From Caprella mutica (Eukaryota; Arthropoda; Malacostraca; Amphipoda; Caprellidae), in contig CANNZV010000424.1 in the NCBI GenBank assembly GCA_947561585.1, forward strand, positions 78,957-142,956: a stretch of DNA of 64,000 bases, written 5' to 3'. The notes below the pieces were generated by a model. The model ran no database searches. It worked only from the letters and a program-made list of their open reading frames with translations, and was not told the DNA's origin. Positions 1 through 10,185 of this stretch are shown one piece after another. Position 1 is the stretch's first letter, and each line of letters opens with the position of its first letter. A program made the position numbers and the translations under genes.

Positions 1-952
1 TAGGCAAGATACATGTCTTTTTCTTTCATCTAGGCAAGTTAAGTGTCTTTTTCTTCAATCTGGGCCAGATAAATGTATTTTTCTTTCATCAAAGCAAATT
101 AAGTGACTTTTTCTCCCATCTAGGCAAGTTAAGTGACTTTTTCTTCCATCTAGGCAAGTTAAGTGACTTTTTCTTCCATCTAAGCAGGTTAAGGGTTTTT
201 TTTATTCCATCTAGGCAAGTTAAGTATCTTTTTCTTCCATCTAGGTAAATTAAGTTTCATTTTCTTCCATCTAGGCAAGTTAAGTGTCTTCTTCTTCCAT
301 TTAGGCAAGTTAAGTGTGTTAAGTGTCTTTTTCTTCCATCTAGGTAAATTAAGTTTCATTTTCTTCCATCTAAGCAAGTTAAGGGTTTTTTTTATTCCAT
401 CTAGGCAAGTTAAGTATCTTTTTCTTCCATCTAGGTAAATTAAGTTTCATTTTCTTCCATCTAGGCAAGTTAAGGGTTTTTTTTATTCCATCTAGGCAAG
501 TTAAGTATCTTTTTCTTCCATCTAGGTAAATTAAGTTTCATTTTCTTCCATCTAGGCAAGTTAAGTGTCTTCTTCTTCCATTTAGGCAAGTTAAGTGTGT
601 TAAGTGTCTTTTTCTTCCATCTAGGTAAATTAAGTTTCATTTTCTTCCATCTAAGCAAGTTAAGGGTTTTTTTTATTCCATCTAGGCAAGTTAAGTATCT
701 TTTTCTTCCATCTAGGTAAATTAAGTTTCATTTTCTTCCATCTAGGCAAGTTAAGGGTTTTTTTTATTCCATCTAGGCAAGTTAAGTATCTTTTTCTTCC
801 ATCTAGGTAAATTAAGTTTCATTTTCTTCCATCTAGGCAAGTTAAGTGTCTTCTTCTTCCATTTAGGCAAGTTAAGTGTGTTAAGTGTCTTTTTCTTCCA
901 TCTAGGCAAGTTAAGTGTCTATTTCTTCCATCTATGGAAGTTAAGTGTCTTT
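1..952. repeat. 30-bp minisatellite with 281-bp higher-order repeat
   Basis: Tandem units of about 30 bp (core taggcaagttaagtgtcttt followed by a T-rich stretch ending ttccatc) run from the window edge to about 950. From about 189 a higher-order unit of 281 bp appears: the block starting at 189 recurs at 470 and, in part, at 751, including shared marks such as a ggg-T8-attcc variant and an inserted 'gtgttaa'. The array therefore grew both by single units and by segments of about nine units. Because 30 and its minus-strand complement lack stops in one frame, identical 62-codon frames open in two copies; I regard these as artefacts. The left end is cut by the window. Confidence 0.95.
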
Positions 953-1546
953 AATAATTTGTTAAAAGTTAAAAGTATTGGATGGATATTATTCATTAAG
1001 ATTCAGTACTTGTGTTATAATTATCAATATTATAAAACTAAATTAAAGCATAGATTATAAATGAATAATCAATAATATTACCCGAAAAATGGGATCGAGT
1101 AAACCAAAATAATTTCTAAAAGCATCTACTTTGCATATCATAACTCTATGTTAGCTCCCACTTTCCGAATACTGTGAGTGTCAAGTACTTCAACGTTTTC
1201 TTACACAGAAATTAAATCATTAAGATTCCATTGTTACTAAAAGATTACTAGCATAAATTCGAGGACATATTATTTGTTCGGTCATATACGAAAAAATGCA
1301 TTTAAACTAATTTTAAATATGGTAATTGTGGACAAATATTTAAAATAAGCTAGACCAAGTGGAAACAAAGGGTTTTGTCTCAGTGAGAGTTTATTAAATC
1401 ACTTTCACATTGAATATGATCATTTGTTACTCAGCGTGCTTGGTGTAAACACCCTCTTGTTTCATTTCACTGTGTTTGTAATTTATCACTAAAGTGTTTT
1501 TTCTATTTATAAGAAATAATCTTCATACAGCTTATCATTTTTATTG
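953..1546. other. AT-rich unique sequence, nothing recognised
   Basis: No coding signature, inverted repeat or tandem repeat that I could support. It separates two minisatellite arrays. Confidence 0.5.
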
Positions 1547-1830
1547 GATATCTATAATCATATTCTATTTTCATTTTTTTAAAAAGATATCTATTATCTT
1601 CTTATTTTGTTTTCATTGATTTAAAAGATATCTATTATCATCTTATTTTGTTTTCATTGTTTTAAAAGATATCTATAATCATCATATTTTGTTTTCATTT
1701 TTCAAAAGATATCTATTATCATCTTATTTTGTTTTCATTGTTTTAAAAGATATCTATAATCATCATATTTTGTTTTCATTTTTTTAAAAGATATCTATTA
1801 TCATCTTATTCTATTTTGATTTTTTTAATT
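1547..1830. repeat. 41-bp minisatellite, dimeric
   Basis: Seven head-to-tail copies of a 39-41 bp unit, each starting gatatctat and ending in a T-rich run; unit starts at 1547, 1586, 1627, 1668, 1708, 1749 and 1790. From 1627 on, two subtypes alternate strictly: attatcatctt and ataatcatcat. The array therefore amplified last as an 81-82 bp dimer. Confidence 0.92.
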
Positions 1831-2274
1831 TTGTTTATTCTTTTAGATAGCAATAATAATCTTTAATCTATAGTGATGTTCATAGTTGCTTTTGAAATTC
1901 TAATGCAAGTTAAGTAATTACAATGTTTATATAAGTTAGTACTGACAGGCAATTAATTACTCTGGTTAAAAAAAAAGCTGCCGATATTACAATATTCTTC
2001 GTGAAATGTAACTGAGACGTAGTATATATTTTTCTTATGTTCTACATAATTTAAAAAAAAAATATATTATTTGATGTTCAATGATAAAGTTTATTAAAGT
2101 ATGATGTATTCAGTTCTTAATTTACCAATAATAATGCCATTATAGATATCACTTCATTGTTTTCTATTCGGACCTTTTATTTAAATAAGTAGTTAGTTCT
2201 TTTATTCACTTTGCAACATTCTTTTATAGCTTTATTTTAAAATTTCTATTTTCTATATTCATATATTTTGCACA
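1831..2274. other. AT-rich unique sequence, nothing recognised
   Basis: No feature supported. It contains several A/T homopolymer runs only. Confidence 0.45.
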
Positions 2275-2510
2275 TTAGGTATTTTGTCCTTTAGGCATTT
2301 TGTCCGTTAGGCATTTTGTCCGATTGGCCTTTTGTCTGTAGGCATATTGTCCGTAGGCATTTTGTCCGTAGGCATTTTGTCCGTAGGCATTTTGTCCGTA
2401 GTCATATTGTCCGTAGGAATTTTGTTCGTAGGCATTTTGTCCGTAGGCATATTGTCCGTAGGCATTTTGTTCGTAGGCTTTTTGTCTGTAGGCATTTTGT
2501 CCTAGTACCC
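2275..2510. repeat. 15/16-bp minisatellite (ggcattttgtccgta)
   Basis: About 15 copies of a 15-16 bp unit. The first units are 16 bp (ttaggcattttgtccg) and later ones 15 bp (taggcattttgtccg). The 15 bp phase leaves frames open on both strands (67 and 62 codons), which I reject as genes. The same unit, reverse complemented, forms the array at 52,400-52,590. Confidence 0.92.
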
Positions 2511-3310
2511 TATAGCTAATCCTTTTATAGTCTGATCGTATGTAGGATACTATAAGCTCTACCAGTTAGTTGTTTCATTCATTTTAATTAGAAAATATGT
2601 TTAATTTCATCTTTATATATTTTTTAAGATTAACAGAGTTTAACATAATTATGAATAACGAGTTTTACACATTTATTGTTTTCGAATACAATATCATTCT
2701 AATTCCCACATCGTTGTTAGGTTTCCAAAGTAAAACTGTAGCTTACAAGAGTAGACTTCGATTTCACTACAGATCAGAGATCTGTAGATCACAGTAAACA
2801 TCCCTCGATGTTTGTGGCTTCGAACTGTTTGGACTGAGATTTGAATAATTCAGTTCGGTGGAAGAATTTATGCAACCTTAGATTGCTGTGAGAGGAAAAT
2901 GGAGAGGTATTTCAATCGCAGAGATGTCTTCATTGTTAAACGTTAATGTGGGGTTAGAGTCGGAACCAATGGAATTGTGATTTTGAGGTATGTATTTATT
3001 GAATAAAAAATATCATTTTGCGGAATGTATATCTGGTGTTCTGAACATTTTGGACGTAACTGTATATTTTCAAAAGGAAGTGTTTGTAAGGAACAGTTAT
3101 TAAACTTAAAGAAAAAATAGTGGTAAAAAATGGAAACAATGAATATTCAATTAAGGATGAAATCTTACAGGGAAGAACATTCATACAATATCTTTTTACT
3201 GTCAATACAAATTATATTCCACTAGATTGAACTCTTACGGGGAACAACATTCATACAATATCTATTTATAATTAACACATATAATATTCTACTAGGTATG
3301 AACTCATACG
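2511..3310 (-). repeat. 0.8-kb dispersed repeat, inverted copy of 21.13-21.97 kb
   Basis: Read in reverse complement, this stretch follows the 21,130-21,965 region over its whole length at clearly recognisable but diverged identity. Shared blocks include the tagtatcctacatacgatcag-like segment (2,530s), gtttccaaagt (2,720s), tcgatgtttgtggcttcgaa (2,810s), ctgtgagaggaaaatg (2,885s), gagatgtcttca (2,920s) and ggaaccaatg (2,960s). The part after 3,160 contains two copies of the 75-80 bp module also found at 23.1, 45.3 and 55.5 kb. No long reading frame is conserved between the copies, so I treat it as a non-coding or decayed transposon fragment of unknown class. Confidence 0.8.
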
Positions 3311-3934
3311 ATGAAAAACATTCGGAGAAAATAAAGATAATGGAGCAGGATCCGTTATCTTCACATTAAATTCTGGTCTGTTGTATTTACCTGGCTAAAT
3401 TCATAAAATTTAATCACTAATTGGAATTGAAATAATATTTTGGAATCATAGATATTATAGTGATTAAAAAATTCAAGCAGAATTTTCCCCAATTTGTAAT
3501 TGCTTGTTCTTTACAATCTTAAAAGCATAGTTCATATTATTGCAAAAAACTGCAGAAGATATATCTTCTATTCTAGTAATAACCGTAGTGTGTTTATTTA
3601 TTTATTTTATTTTGTGTCCGCTTTTACACGACGGGTGTAAAGAAAGAAGAATGTCACTATGATACGCACGGGAATATGTTGACTTGGTATTTAAATTGAA
3701 TAAATTTTCAGGTTTTATACAATTTTTAAATTCATTTTATCTATAGAATAAATTAGATTATGCAGAATATTTAATCTTAATTGATTTAAGGCGATCGTCT
3801 CGTGGTTTTGCTAGCTATCAATAATACTCGTCCAATTGAGATGAGATTTTGACATAAGGTGTAAAATGCTCCAAATCTTTGAAGTTTGTTCATGTAAGTT
3901 TCTCATTTTAGGACCCCCCCCCCCCACCACCACA
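3311..3934. other. AT-rich sequence with short dispersed repeat fragments
   Basis: Mostly unremarkable. Positions 3,345-3,410 carry the phrases tccgttatcttcac and ttctggtctgttgtatttac, which recur at 4,615-4,735 and, inverted, at 37,720-37,810. Positions 3,594-3,628 (tttatttattttattttgtgtccgctt) resemble 62,872-62,893. A C13 run lies at about 3,912. No coding region was found. Confidence 0.45.
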
Positions 3935-4230
3935 CGAAAAGTCTATAGACTCAATGGGGGTTGATCCTACAGAATTAAATTAGGAGCGAATCTGTTCAGC
4001 TCATGATTCCTCAGATCGTCGAGTGTGCTTTTTTGAATTTTGGTCCGTAAGAGCTATTCCATTTTATATTTTTTCAATATTTTTTTATAACTTTTTGTAT
4101 AAAAATATTTTTAGATCGAAATTAAAAAAAAAGTAAATTGACGATGCTAGGAATTTCGAGCTGAGCAGATTTGCTTCCATAAAATTTTCTGTAGGACCAA
4201 CCCCAATCGAGTTTATAGATAAAGCGCAAA
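3935..4230. mobile_element. Inverted-repeat (hairpin) element, about 300 bp
   Basis: Two arms of roughly 80 bp face each other. The left arm (about 3,940-4,030) begins ctatagactcaatgggggttg and includes tcctacagaa and gttcagctca. The right arm (about 4,140-4,225), reverse complemented, gives ctataaactcgattggggttg, tcctacagaa and ctcagctcg. The loop is about 110 bp and AT-rich. This is the layout of a non-autonomous hairpin transposon. No target duplication could be fixed. A 96-codon minus-strand frame at 4,085-4,375 runs across the right arm and has no recognisable domain. Confidence 0.75.
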
Positions 4231-4986
4231 AATGATTTAAAGAACCCCCCCTGGCTACAACGAAGCCATTTACTAAAAATGGGAGGAGGCTATTACACAC
4301 CAACACAAGACCGAACAAAGTTACACTCCCTCCCCTTTCCATTATTCGCACTCCTGACCCTCTTTTAGTTGCCACATCGAACTGAAGTTTTCTGTACGTT
4401 TTCTATAGACTGTTTTCTGGGGAACTAAAGTGAATAAAATCAGTGAAAATCAGTGAAAAAAACAGACTATCCACTTAATTGAAAGTGAGTGCACTAGTAC
4501 ATTAATAAAGTATAATCATTACTATTATCATTTATAAGGTTGTATATTTATAGAACTAAAGAAAATATTTATTATGACAAGTGGAAACTATGTTGTTTTC
4601 CAACAATTCTTTCAATTAGCTCATTTCTGGTCCGCTATCTTTGCTGGCTTCATCTCTGGTCCGTTATATTGACATGGTTCTTTACTGATCCGTCATTTTT
4701 TTGGTTCATTTCTGGTCTGAGATGTAACAGAACTGCTTTGATTGATTTCAGTTACTGAGTTAGAGGCTTCTTGTCGTCTGTGATTGGACATAGCAAATTA
4801 ATTAGCTGAGGCATGTTAGACGGCGCTAAACGATTTAATTATACTGAGATTGAAACAACGTGATGTTGTTAGATTCTAAGAAATAATTCTTAATTGTAAT
4901 TGTCGATGATTGCGGCTTACCATTATTTATTGTATACAAGGAAAGAATTTAATGTTATTTGTCTGTATTTATATGTTACCATTATA
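4231..4986. other. AT-rich sequence with 'ctggtccgttat' phrase repeats
   Basis: Positions 4,615-4,735 hold four or five irregular copies of a phrase like tttctggtccgctatcttt spaced about 25-30 bp. The same phrase family occurs at 3,345-3,410 and, inverted, at 37,690-37,810. It resembles one arm of the phrase-built foldback elements found elsewhere in the window, but I could not identify a matching local partner arm. No genes seen. Confidence 0.5.
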
Positions 4987-5749
4987 CAGGATAAACCACA
5001 AAAAGTGTACCCAATTTTAAATTCGCATACTTCAAAAACTACTGAAAGAACAGTTCTCTTTCAAGTTTCATTTTGTTTGTTGATCCCATTTAACTCAGTT
5101 TTTTTTATAAGTTTACATCATTTTTGTTAATGTAACAGCAAGTTAATTGATTGGTGGTGAAAATGTTCAGAAAACGGAAAATGAAATATGTTCAAGCATT
5201 TTAAATATCTTCATTAGACAAAATCCTCATTAATAAAAATAGATTTATTTTCAGGTTTTAAGAAAATTCATATAACTATTCCTTTTATAAAGTATTGACA
5301 ATCTGTAGAGTAGTACAAAAAGGGAGGCTCAAATTTAAATTTGCTGAACAAATTTTATTTTGTCTTCAGATCGTATTGTCTTCTTGCGACCTGAACGACT
5401 TTGGTTAAAATTTGAACTTGTGTCATCATTTTTGTACTTGAACACTTTTCTCCCGATTGTCAATATTTTATTAAAGGAATAGTTATATGCATATCTTAGA
5501 ACCTACAAATAAATCTGTTTGTATTAAAATGGGGATTTTGTCTAATAAAATATCTTCAGTATTTGCACTTATTTCATTGTCTGTTTTCTGACCATTTGAT
5601 CCACCCATCAATTAAGTCGTTGTTATTAAAAAATATGGATGGAAAATTTATGAAAATTTAACTGTGAATGGAAAATGGTTCAACAAATAAATGAAACTTG
5701 ATAGAAACTCGGCTTTAGTAATTTATATTCCCAGTAATATATGAATTTA

Positions 5750-5754
5750 AATTG
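5750..5754. repeat. Target-site duplication, left copy (aattg)
   Basis: The five bases aattg lie directly outside the LTR end at 5,755 and are repeated directly outside the other LTR at 10,667-10,671. A 5 bp duplication is usual for Ty3/gypsy integrases. Confidence 0.92.
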
Positions 5755-6234
5755 TGACGTGGGGGGGCGGTGAAACAAGGTTCAATTTGAGACTTTAATA
5801 CTTCAACAATTCAACTGAAAAGGACAGCATACTGAAAAAGAAAACCTAAATCAGATACCATCTATACAACCACTAATATAAATTAAATAAACAATATAAA
5901 GCAAAGAACTATTCAGTTACCATGGCAACAAGGTATGATTGTAGTAAGACTACCAATGTACTCTTTAACAAAAAAACAGATTATCTAGTTCATATTAAAC
6001 CTTATAATTATATAAGCATTTCTTTAAATAATTATATACACTTCTTACCTAATTTTGACACACGTAAAACACTTATAAAATGTTATTTCAGGAAAAAATT
6101 CAGGAGCTACACTTTTTCTGCACACCGGTAAGATATCTGCCATGACAGTGTTGCCATATGAAAAATTAAAGTATCTCAAGGGAAATTGCAGTACAAAAAT
6201 TTTGATGAATAAAATAATACAGAAAAATACATCA
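5755..6234 (-). repeat. 3' LTR of the gypsy-like element (480 bp)
   Basis: In element orientation it starts TGATGTATTTTTC at 6,234 and ends CACGTCA at 5,755. It matches the 10,186-10,666 LTR base for base as far as I compared, except that the homopolymer after gacgt has seven G instead of eight. It contains the initiator motif TCAGTT and an attaaa-type poly(A) signal a few bases inside the presumed R region, so it should direct 3' end formation. Confidence 0.95.
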
Positions 6235-6250
6235 ATCTCCCCCACTAAAA
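6235..6250 (-). promoter_or_regulatory. Polypurine tract for plus-strand priming
   Basis: Read on the minus strand the bases just before the 3' LTR are ttttagtgggggagat, a purine-rich run ending at the LTR's TG. This is the expected position and composition of the RNase H-resistant primer for plus-strand DNA synthesis. Confidence 0.85.
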
Positions 6251-6279
6251 TTTTTTTTTATTCATCATATCTCTCAGAA

Positions 6280-9200
6280 CTACCGAAAATTTAAAGCTTT
6301 GTATCTATCAGGAGGTTTAGATACTCGACTAGATCTACGAACAACCACAGGTTGATCAGGAGTCTCTATCTCCAGTGGAGAAGATTCATTTGAAGGAATA
6401 GGAGAAGTATTTGGAGAGTTATAATCAAATGATAACTCTGGAGACGGCGTACAGGGAGACATCGCAGTATCAGAACCAAGAACCAGATTTTCATCATTCC
6501 GAGGCGACGTAGGATGTTCATATTTGTCATACACTTTTCCTGTCAGGTCAGGATCGGTCATATCTAGGGGATTATCAAGGTTTGGGGAAGGACATCGAGA
6601 GAGATTATTATTGGAAACAGTGTCAATCCTACCATCGTCATGCTTTATCTCAGAATATTTGGGATTATAATTTAGAATTTCAACTTGCTCAACCAATGGA
6701 TCGACCTTACCACGAACGAATTTTTTTAAGTACATAAAGCGTTGCCTGTTTACCTCACTGTCTTCATTTTTCTGAAAGAAGACTCTTCTTTCAAAACAAA
6801 AGAATTTGTCATGAGGTATTTCATTAGTTGACGTGTTGATGAGTGACCTCACATTATCCAAGGCTATATCAACAAAGGAATCCCATTTAGAAATATCAAC
6901 CTTATTGTCTTTTAGATTTAAAGTTATGGTTTTCCATATAGTTCCTACATAACGCTCACATTGTGAATTACCCGTTGGGTGATACGGTGTAGAGTGACTC
7001 GAAGCAATACCTCTAGTAAACAAAAAGTCCTTCACGGCTTGGGACATGAAAGCAGTACCTCTGTCACTATGTACAAACTGAGGAGTCCCACAAAAACTAA
7101 ATATTTTATTCAAACAAGTTATAACAGTTTCGGAATTAATATTTTTACAAGGGAAGGCAAAAGGAAATCGCGAATACTCATCTACCGCGACGAAAAGAAA
7201 CTTATTATTTTGAAAGGTGTTTGGCAAAGGCCCTTTGAAATCAATACTAATTCTATCTAAGGGACGTATTGCGGAAATGAGTGTATCTTGTGAAACTTTT
7301 GAAAAATTAGGTTTAAGCTGCGAACAAACACTGCATTCTGAGCAAATATTTCTAACATCATTCAAAGATACAGGTAACTTCAACCGCTTCACAAGGTCAA
7401 ACATTCGAGTTACTCCAGGATGCCCATAATGAGAATGAACCTTCTTAAGAATAAGACTGTAATTACCCAAAGAATTGGCGAGTTTGACATTAGTGAATAT
7501 CTTCTTATATTTTCGTAAATTATCATGTACTCCCCTCACTTCATTTTGACGTGTTAACGCATCAGCGGGAACATTCAATTTTCCCGGTCTGTAAACAATA
7601 GTAAATTTATACGGTAATAGTTCAACACACCAGCGAGCAATTTTGTCGTTTTTCACATTTGAAGAATGTTTTTCATCAAACATAAAGCTCACAGATTTCT
7701 GATCGGTTATAATAGTGAATCTTTTACCCAAAAGTAAATGACTCCACTTTCGGACACTTTCTATTATTGCATAAGCTTCCTTTTCCACGCTGCTATGATT
7801 TCTTTCGCTAGTGTTTAAAGTGCGGGAAAAGAAAGCTACAGGGTGAGATTCTTGCGACAAGGTAGCAGCAATTGCTCCATAACTAGCGTCAGTTTCAATA
7901 GTAAATGGTAAATTAGAATCTATACGCTTTAGAGTAACTTTACTTAATTCATCAATTAAATCGTAAATGCGTTGTTCAGCATTTTTACTTAAAGGCAAGG
8001 TCGCATAACTTAATAAACTAATCTTTTCTGAGTACCCCTTAATCCATTTCGCATAATATGCCAACATTCCTTTTAATCTATCTAATTCTTTTCTGCTCAT
8101 AGGCATATTCAATGACTTTAGGCCTTGTAATCTATCAGGATCAGGTTGAACCCAGTTATGCGAAATCTTATAGCCTAATAGGTTTATAGAAGTTTGACGA
8201 TAGTTGCTTTTCTTTTCATTAAGAGTTAGTCCGTGTTTCTTAACCACGTCTAAGAACGAAGCTAAATTTTTATCATGCTCTTCTAAGGAAGAACCAGCTA
8301 TAGTGATGTCATCCATGAAGGGAAAACACTTCTTTAAATTGTACTTAGTAACTAAGTCATCGATCGAGCGCTGAAAGCAAGCCGATCCGTTGGTGAGACC
8401 AAAGCTAAGTCTATTGAACTCGAAAAGTTTACCATTAGCCTCAAAGGCTGTAAATTTTCTATCTGATTCCTCTAGAGGGATTTGATGGTAAGCAGACGTA
8501 AGGTCTATTTTACTAAAAAACTTGTTACAAGCTACAGTATTCACAAGACTCTCAATATTAGGAATGGGATAAGCATCAGGAAGAGTATAGCGATTAATGG
8601 TTTGGGAATAATCAATAACCAAACGAGGGTTAGTTTCACGGTTTGCTACGAGTACCTGAGCTCTCCAGGGAGAGGTCGAAGGAGATATAACACCGTTATC
8701 CAATAACCTCGTCACCTCGGAATGAATGAACTGTAGGTCTTTGTCTGAATACTTGCGACTCCTCACTGCAATTGGCTTCAAGTTGTCATCCAGGTTAACA
8801 AAAGGGGAGACAGGGCTAAGAGGCTTCATGGGGGTTAGTGCTCCAATCTGTAAAGTGGGTAGTTTACCATTCGTGCAAAACATTACATTTTTATGAAGTC
8901 TAAAGAAGGGCTCTCCTAATAGTATATCATAAATTGCAGAAGGCATTATAATAAATTTAATATTCTTGTACAGATTATCTTTAACATAAATATCGCAAAT
9001 ACAGTATTTATCTAGAATGACTTCAGAAGTTGCAAAAGCCATACGAACAATCATAGAATTCATTTTAATAGGTTTAATTTCACAATTTAAACGGATCTTA
9101 TTAAAATACTGCTCATCAATTATGTTATCACAGCACCCAGAATCGATTAAAGCATTAGTAGGAAAATTAAAAATGCTTACAGGTATAGTAGACATAGATA

Positions 9201-10158
9201 AATCACCGAAAGAATGAACTGTTTTTGTAAGGACATCCTTACCCAAATCATCCTCGTAGGAGTCGCATGACTTCACCAACGAAGCAGTAGTTTTTTGAGC
9301 TGATCTTTGTTGTTCATTTCGGATGCGAAGAAAACACGCAGACTTGAAATGGCCAATCTTTCGGCAATATGCACATGTTTTACCTATGGCCGGACAGCGG
9401 CCTCCAAGATAATGTTCTTGAGCACAATTTTTACATCGATGAAAAGACGGAGAACGATTAGTTGATTGCGACTGATTTTCTTTGATTTCAGAATACTCGT
9501 TTCGACCAACGGGTTGCCCACGTGGGTGAAATTTAACAGGAGCATAGTAGTTCGATGATGAGGGGGCGGAAATAATTGCGGATGCAGCAGAGGGGGCCGA
9601 ATCTCGAATTGCATCTGCCACGATCAGGGCAGTGTTGAGAGTATCATCAAGAGATTGCAATCCTCGCTCCATAACTCTCGCTTTAACGGTGGGATTTCTT
9701 AGGCCAACGGCAAAAGCATCCCTAGCATTCTGAAGAGAATTTTGTTCAGCAGTAACACTCTCATACTCACAATCTTGACTGAGTGTAAGACATCTACGGA
9801 AAAAGGTTTTGATGTCTTCGTGGGGTTGTTGTCTCGCAGAGTGTAATTTTTCACGGACAACCAACAAATTTCTTCGTTTTAAGAAAGCGGATTTCAAAGC
9901 AGCCAGAGCTTCGTTTACTGCAGTAAAACGTTTTACAATCATGAAGTTAGCGGCAGACAGACCGGTTGATAGGATAGCCATACGATCTTCTTGTTGATAG
10001 GTATTCGGTAGAGTGGAGATATACCTGTGGGCCATTAAAGCCCATTTTTCATATTCAGCCTCTGCATTCGGATCTTCCGGATTTATGTGCAAAACCACAG
10101 GCAAAGATTTTAACCTCGGAGTTTCGGTTACAACTGCTGTTTCATCTTCATTCCCCAT
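6280..10158 (-). CDS. Gag-pol polyprotein, Ty3/gypsy type, single frame
   Basis: A 1292-residue fused polyprotein that would build the particle, reverse transcribe the RNA and integrate the DNA. Order seen: Gag (about 1-235); zinc knuckles at about 242-275, the second canonical (CAYCRKIGHFKSAC), the first irregular; aspartic protease with ALIDSG at about 337-342; reverse transcriptase about 465-660 with SKIDLTSAYHQIPL and the active site FMDD in place of YxDD; RNase H about 750-860 (ETDAS, ITDQKS); integrase about 905-1150 with an H-x3-H...C-x2-C finger and a D, D-35-E triad (SIDFKG, HSDRG, QCERYV). A polar tail ends in a basic SSRVSKPPDRY-type segment. No chromodomain or env is visible. The first ATG is at 10,158; an upstream in-frame GTG at 10,173 is part of the primer site and is not needed. 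No stop or frameshift separates gag from pol, so product ratios must be set after translation, as in Tf1. Confidence 0.96.
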   Translation of the reverse strand: MGNEDETAVVTETPRLKSLPVVLHINPEDPNAEAEYEKWALMAHRYISTLPNTYQQEDRMAILSTGLSAANFMIVKRFTAVNEALAALKSAFLKRRNLLVVREKLHSARQQPHEDIKTFFRRCLTLSQDCEYESVTAEQNSLQNARDAFAVGLRNPTVKARVMERGLQSLDDTLNTALIVADAIRDSAPSAASAIISAPSSSNYYAPVKFHPRGQPVGRNEYSEIKENQSQSTNRSPSFHRCKNCAQEHYLGGRCPAIGKTCAYCRKIGHFKSACFLRIRNEQQRSAQKTTASLVKSCDSYEDDLGKDVLTKTVHSFGDLSMSTIPVSIFNFPTNALIDSGCCDNIIDEQYFNKIRLNCEIKPIKMNSMIVRMAFATSEVILDKYCICDIYVKDNLYKNIKFIIMPSAIYDILLGEPFFRLHKNVMFCTNGKLPTLQIGALTPMKPLSPVSPFVNLDDNLKPIAVRSRKYSDKDLQFIHSEVTRLLDNGVISPSTSPWRAQVLVANRETNPRLVIDYSQTINRYTLPDAYPIPNIESLVNTVACNKFFSKIDLTSAYHQIPLEESDRKFTAFEANGKLFEFNRLSFGLTNGSACFQRSIDDLVTKYNLKKCFPFMDDITIAGSSLEEHDKNLASFLDVVKKHGLTLNEKKSNYRQTSINLLGYKISHNWVQPDPDRLQGLKSLNMPMSRKELDRLKGMLAYYAKWIKGYSEKISLLSYATLPLSKNAEQRIYDLIDELSKVTLKRIDSNLPFTIETDASYGAIAATLSQESHPVAFFSRTLNTSERNHSSVEKEAYAIIESVRKWSHLLLGKRFTIITDQKSVSFMFDEKHSSNVKNDKIARWCVELLPYKFTIVYRPGKLNVPADALTRQNEVRGVHDNLRKYKKIFTNVKLANSLGNYSLILKKVHSHYGHPGVTRMFDLVKRLKLPVSLNDVRNICSECSVCSQLKPNFSKVSQDTLISAIRPLDRISIDFKGPLPNTFQNNKFLFVAVDEYSRFPFAFPCKNINSETVITCLNKIFSFCGTPQFVHSDRGTAFMSQAVKDFLFTRGIASSHSTPYHPTGNSQCERYVGTIWKTITLNLKDNKVDISKWDSFVDIALDNVRSLINTSTNEIPHDKFFCFERRVFFQKNEDSEVNRQRFMYLKKFVRGKVDPLVEQVEILNYNPKYSEIKHDDGRIDTVSNNNLSRCPSPNLDNPLDMTDPDLTGKVYDKYEHPTSPRNDENLVLGSDTAMSPCTPSPELSFDYNSPNTSPIPSNESSPLEIETPDQPVVVRRSSRVSKPPDRYKALNFR

Positions 10159-10172
10159 TTTGTTTATGCCCA

Positions 10173-10183
10173 CAGTTGAATTG
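10173..10183 (-). promoter_or_regulatory. Putative self-priming primer-binding site
   Basis: On the element strand this reads CAATTCAACTG and begins 2 nt after the 5' LTR. No stretch starting TGG, the usual complement of a tRNA CCA end, is found at the LTR edge. The 11 bases are perfectly complementary to CAGTTGAATTG at 10,249-10,239 inside the 5' LTR (and 5,817-5,807 in the 3' LTR). In Tf1-type elements the first 11 nt of the mRNA fold back on the primer site and are cleaved to prime synthesis. The same 11-nt geometry here suggests the same mechanism. Confidence 0.7.
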
Positions 10184-10185
10184 AC

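Noticed and set aside
189..658. Two identical 62-codon minus frames (LPRWKKK repeats)
   Set aside because: Translation of a 30 bp minisatellite and its 281 bp duplication.
2307..2519. Opposed 62- and 67-codon frames
   Set aside because: 15 bp satellite open on both strands.
4085..4375. 96-codon minus frame with a hydrophobic start
   Set aside because: Overlaps the arm and loop of a hairpin element; no domain and an AT-rich tail.
5922..6245. Small frames inside the LTR
   Set aside because: Repeated in both LTRs because the LTRs are copies; no coding evidence.
10158..10173. GTG at 10,173 as the gag-pol start
   Set aside because: It lies within the primer site; the first ATG at 10,158 begins a plausible Gag and eukaryotic starts at GTG are rare.
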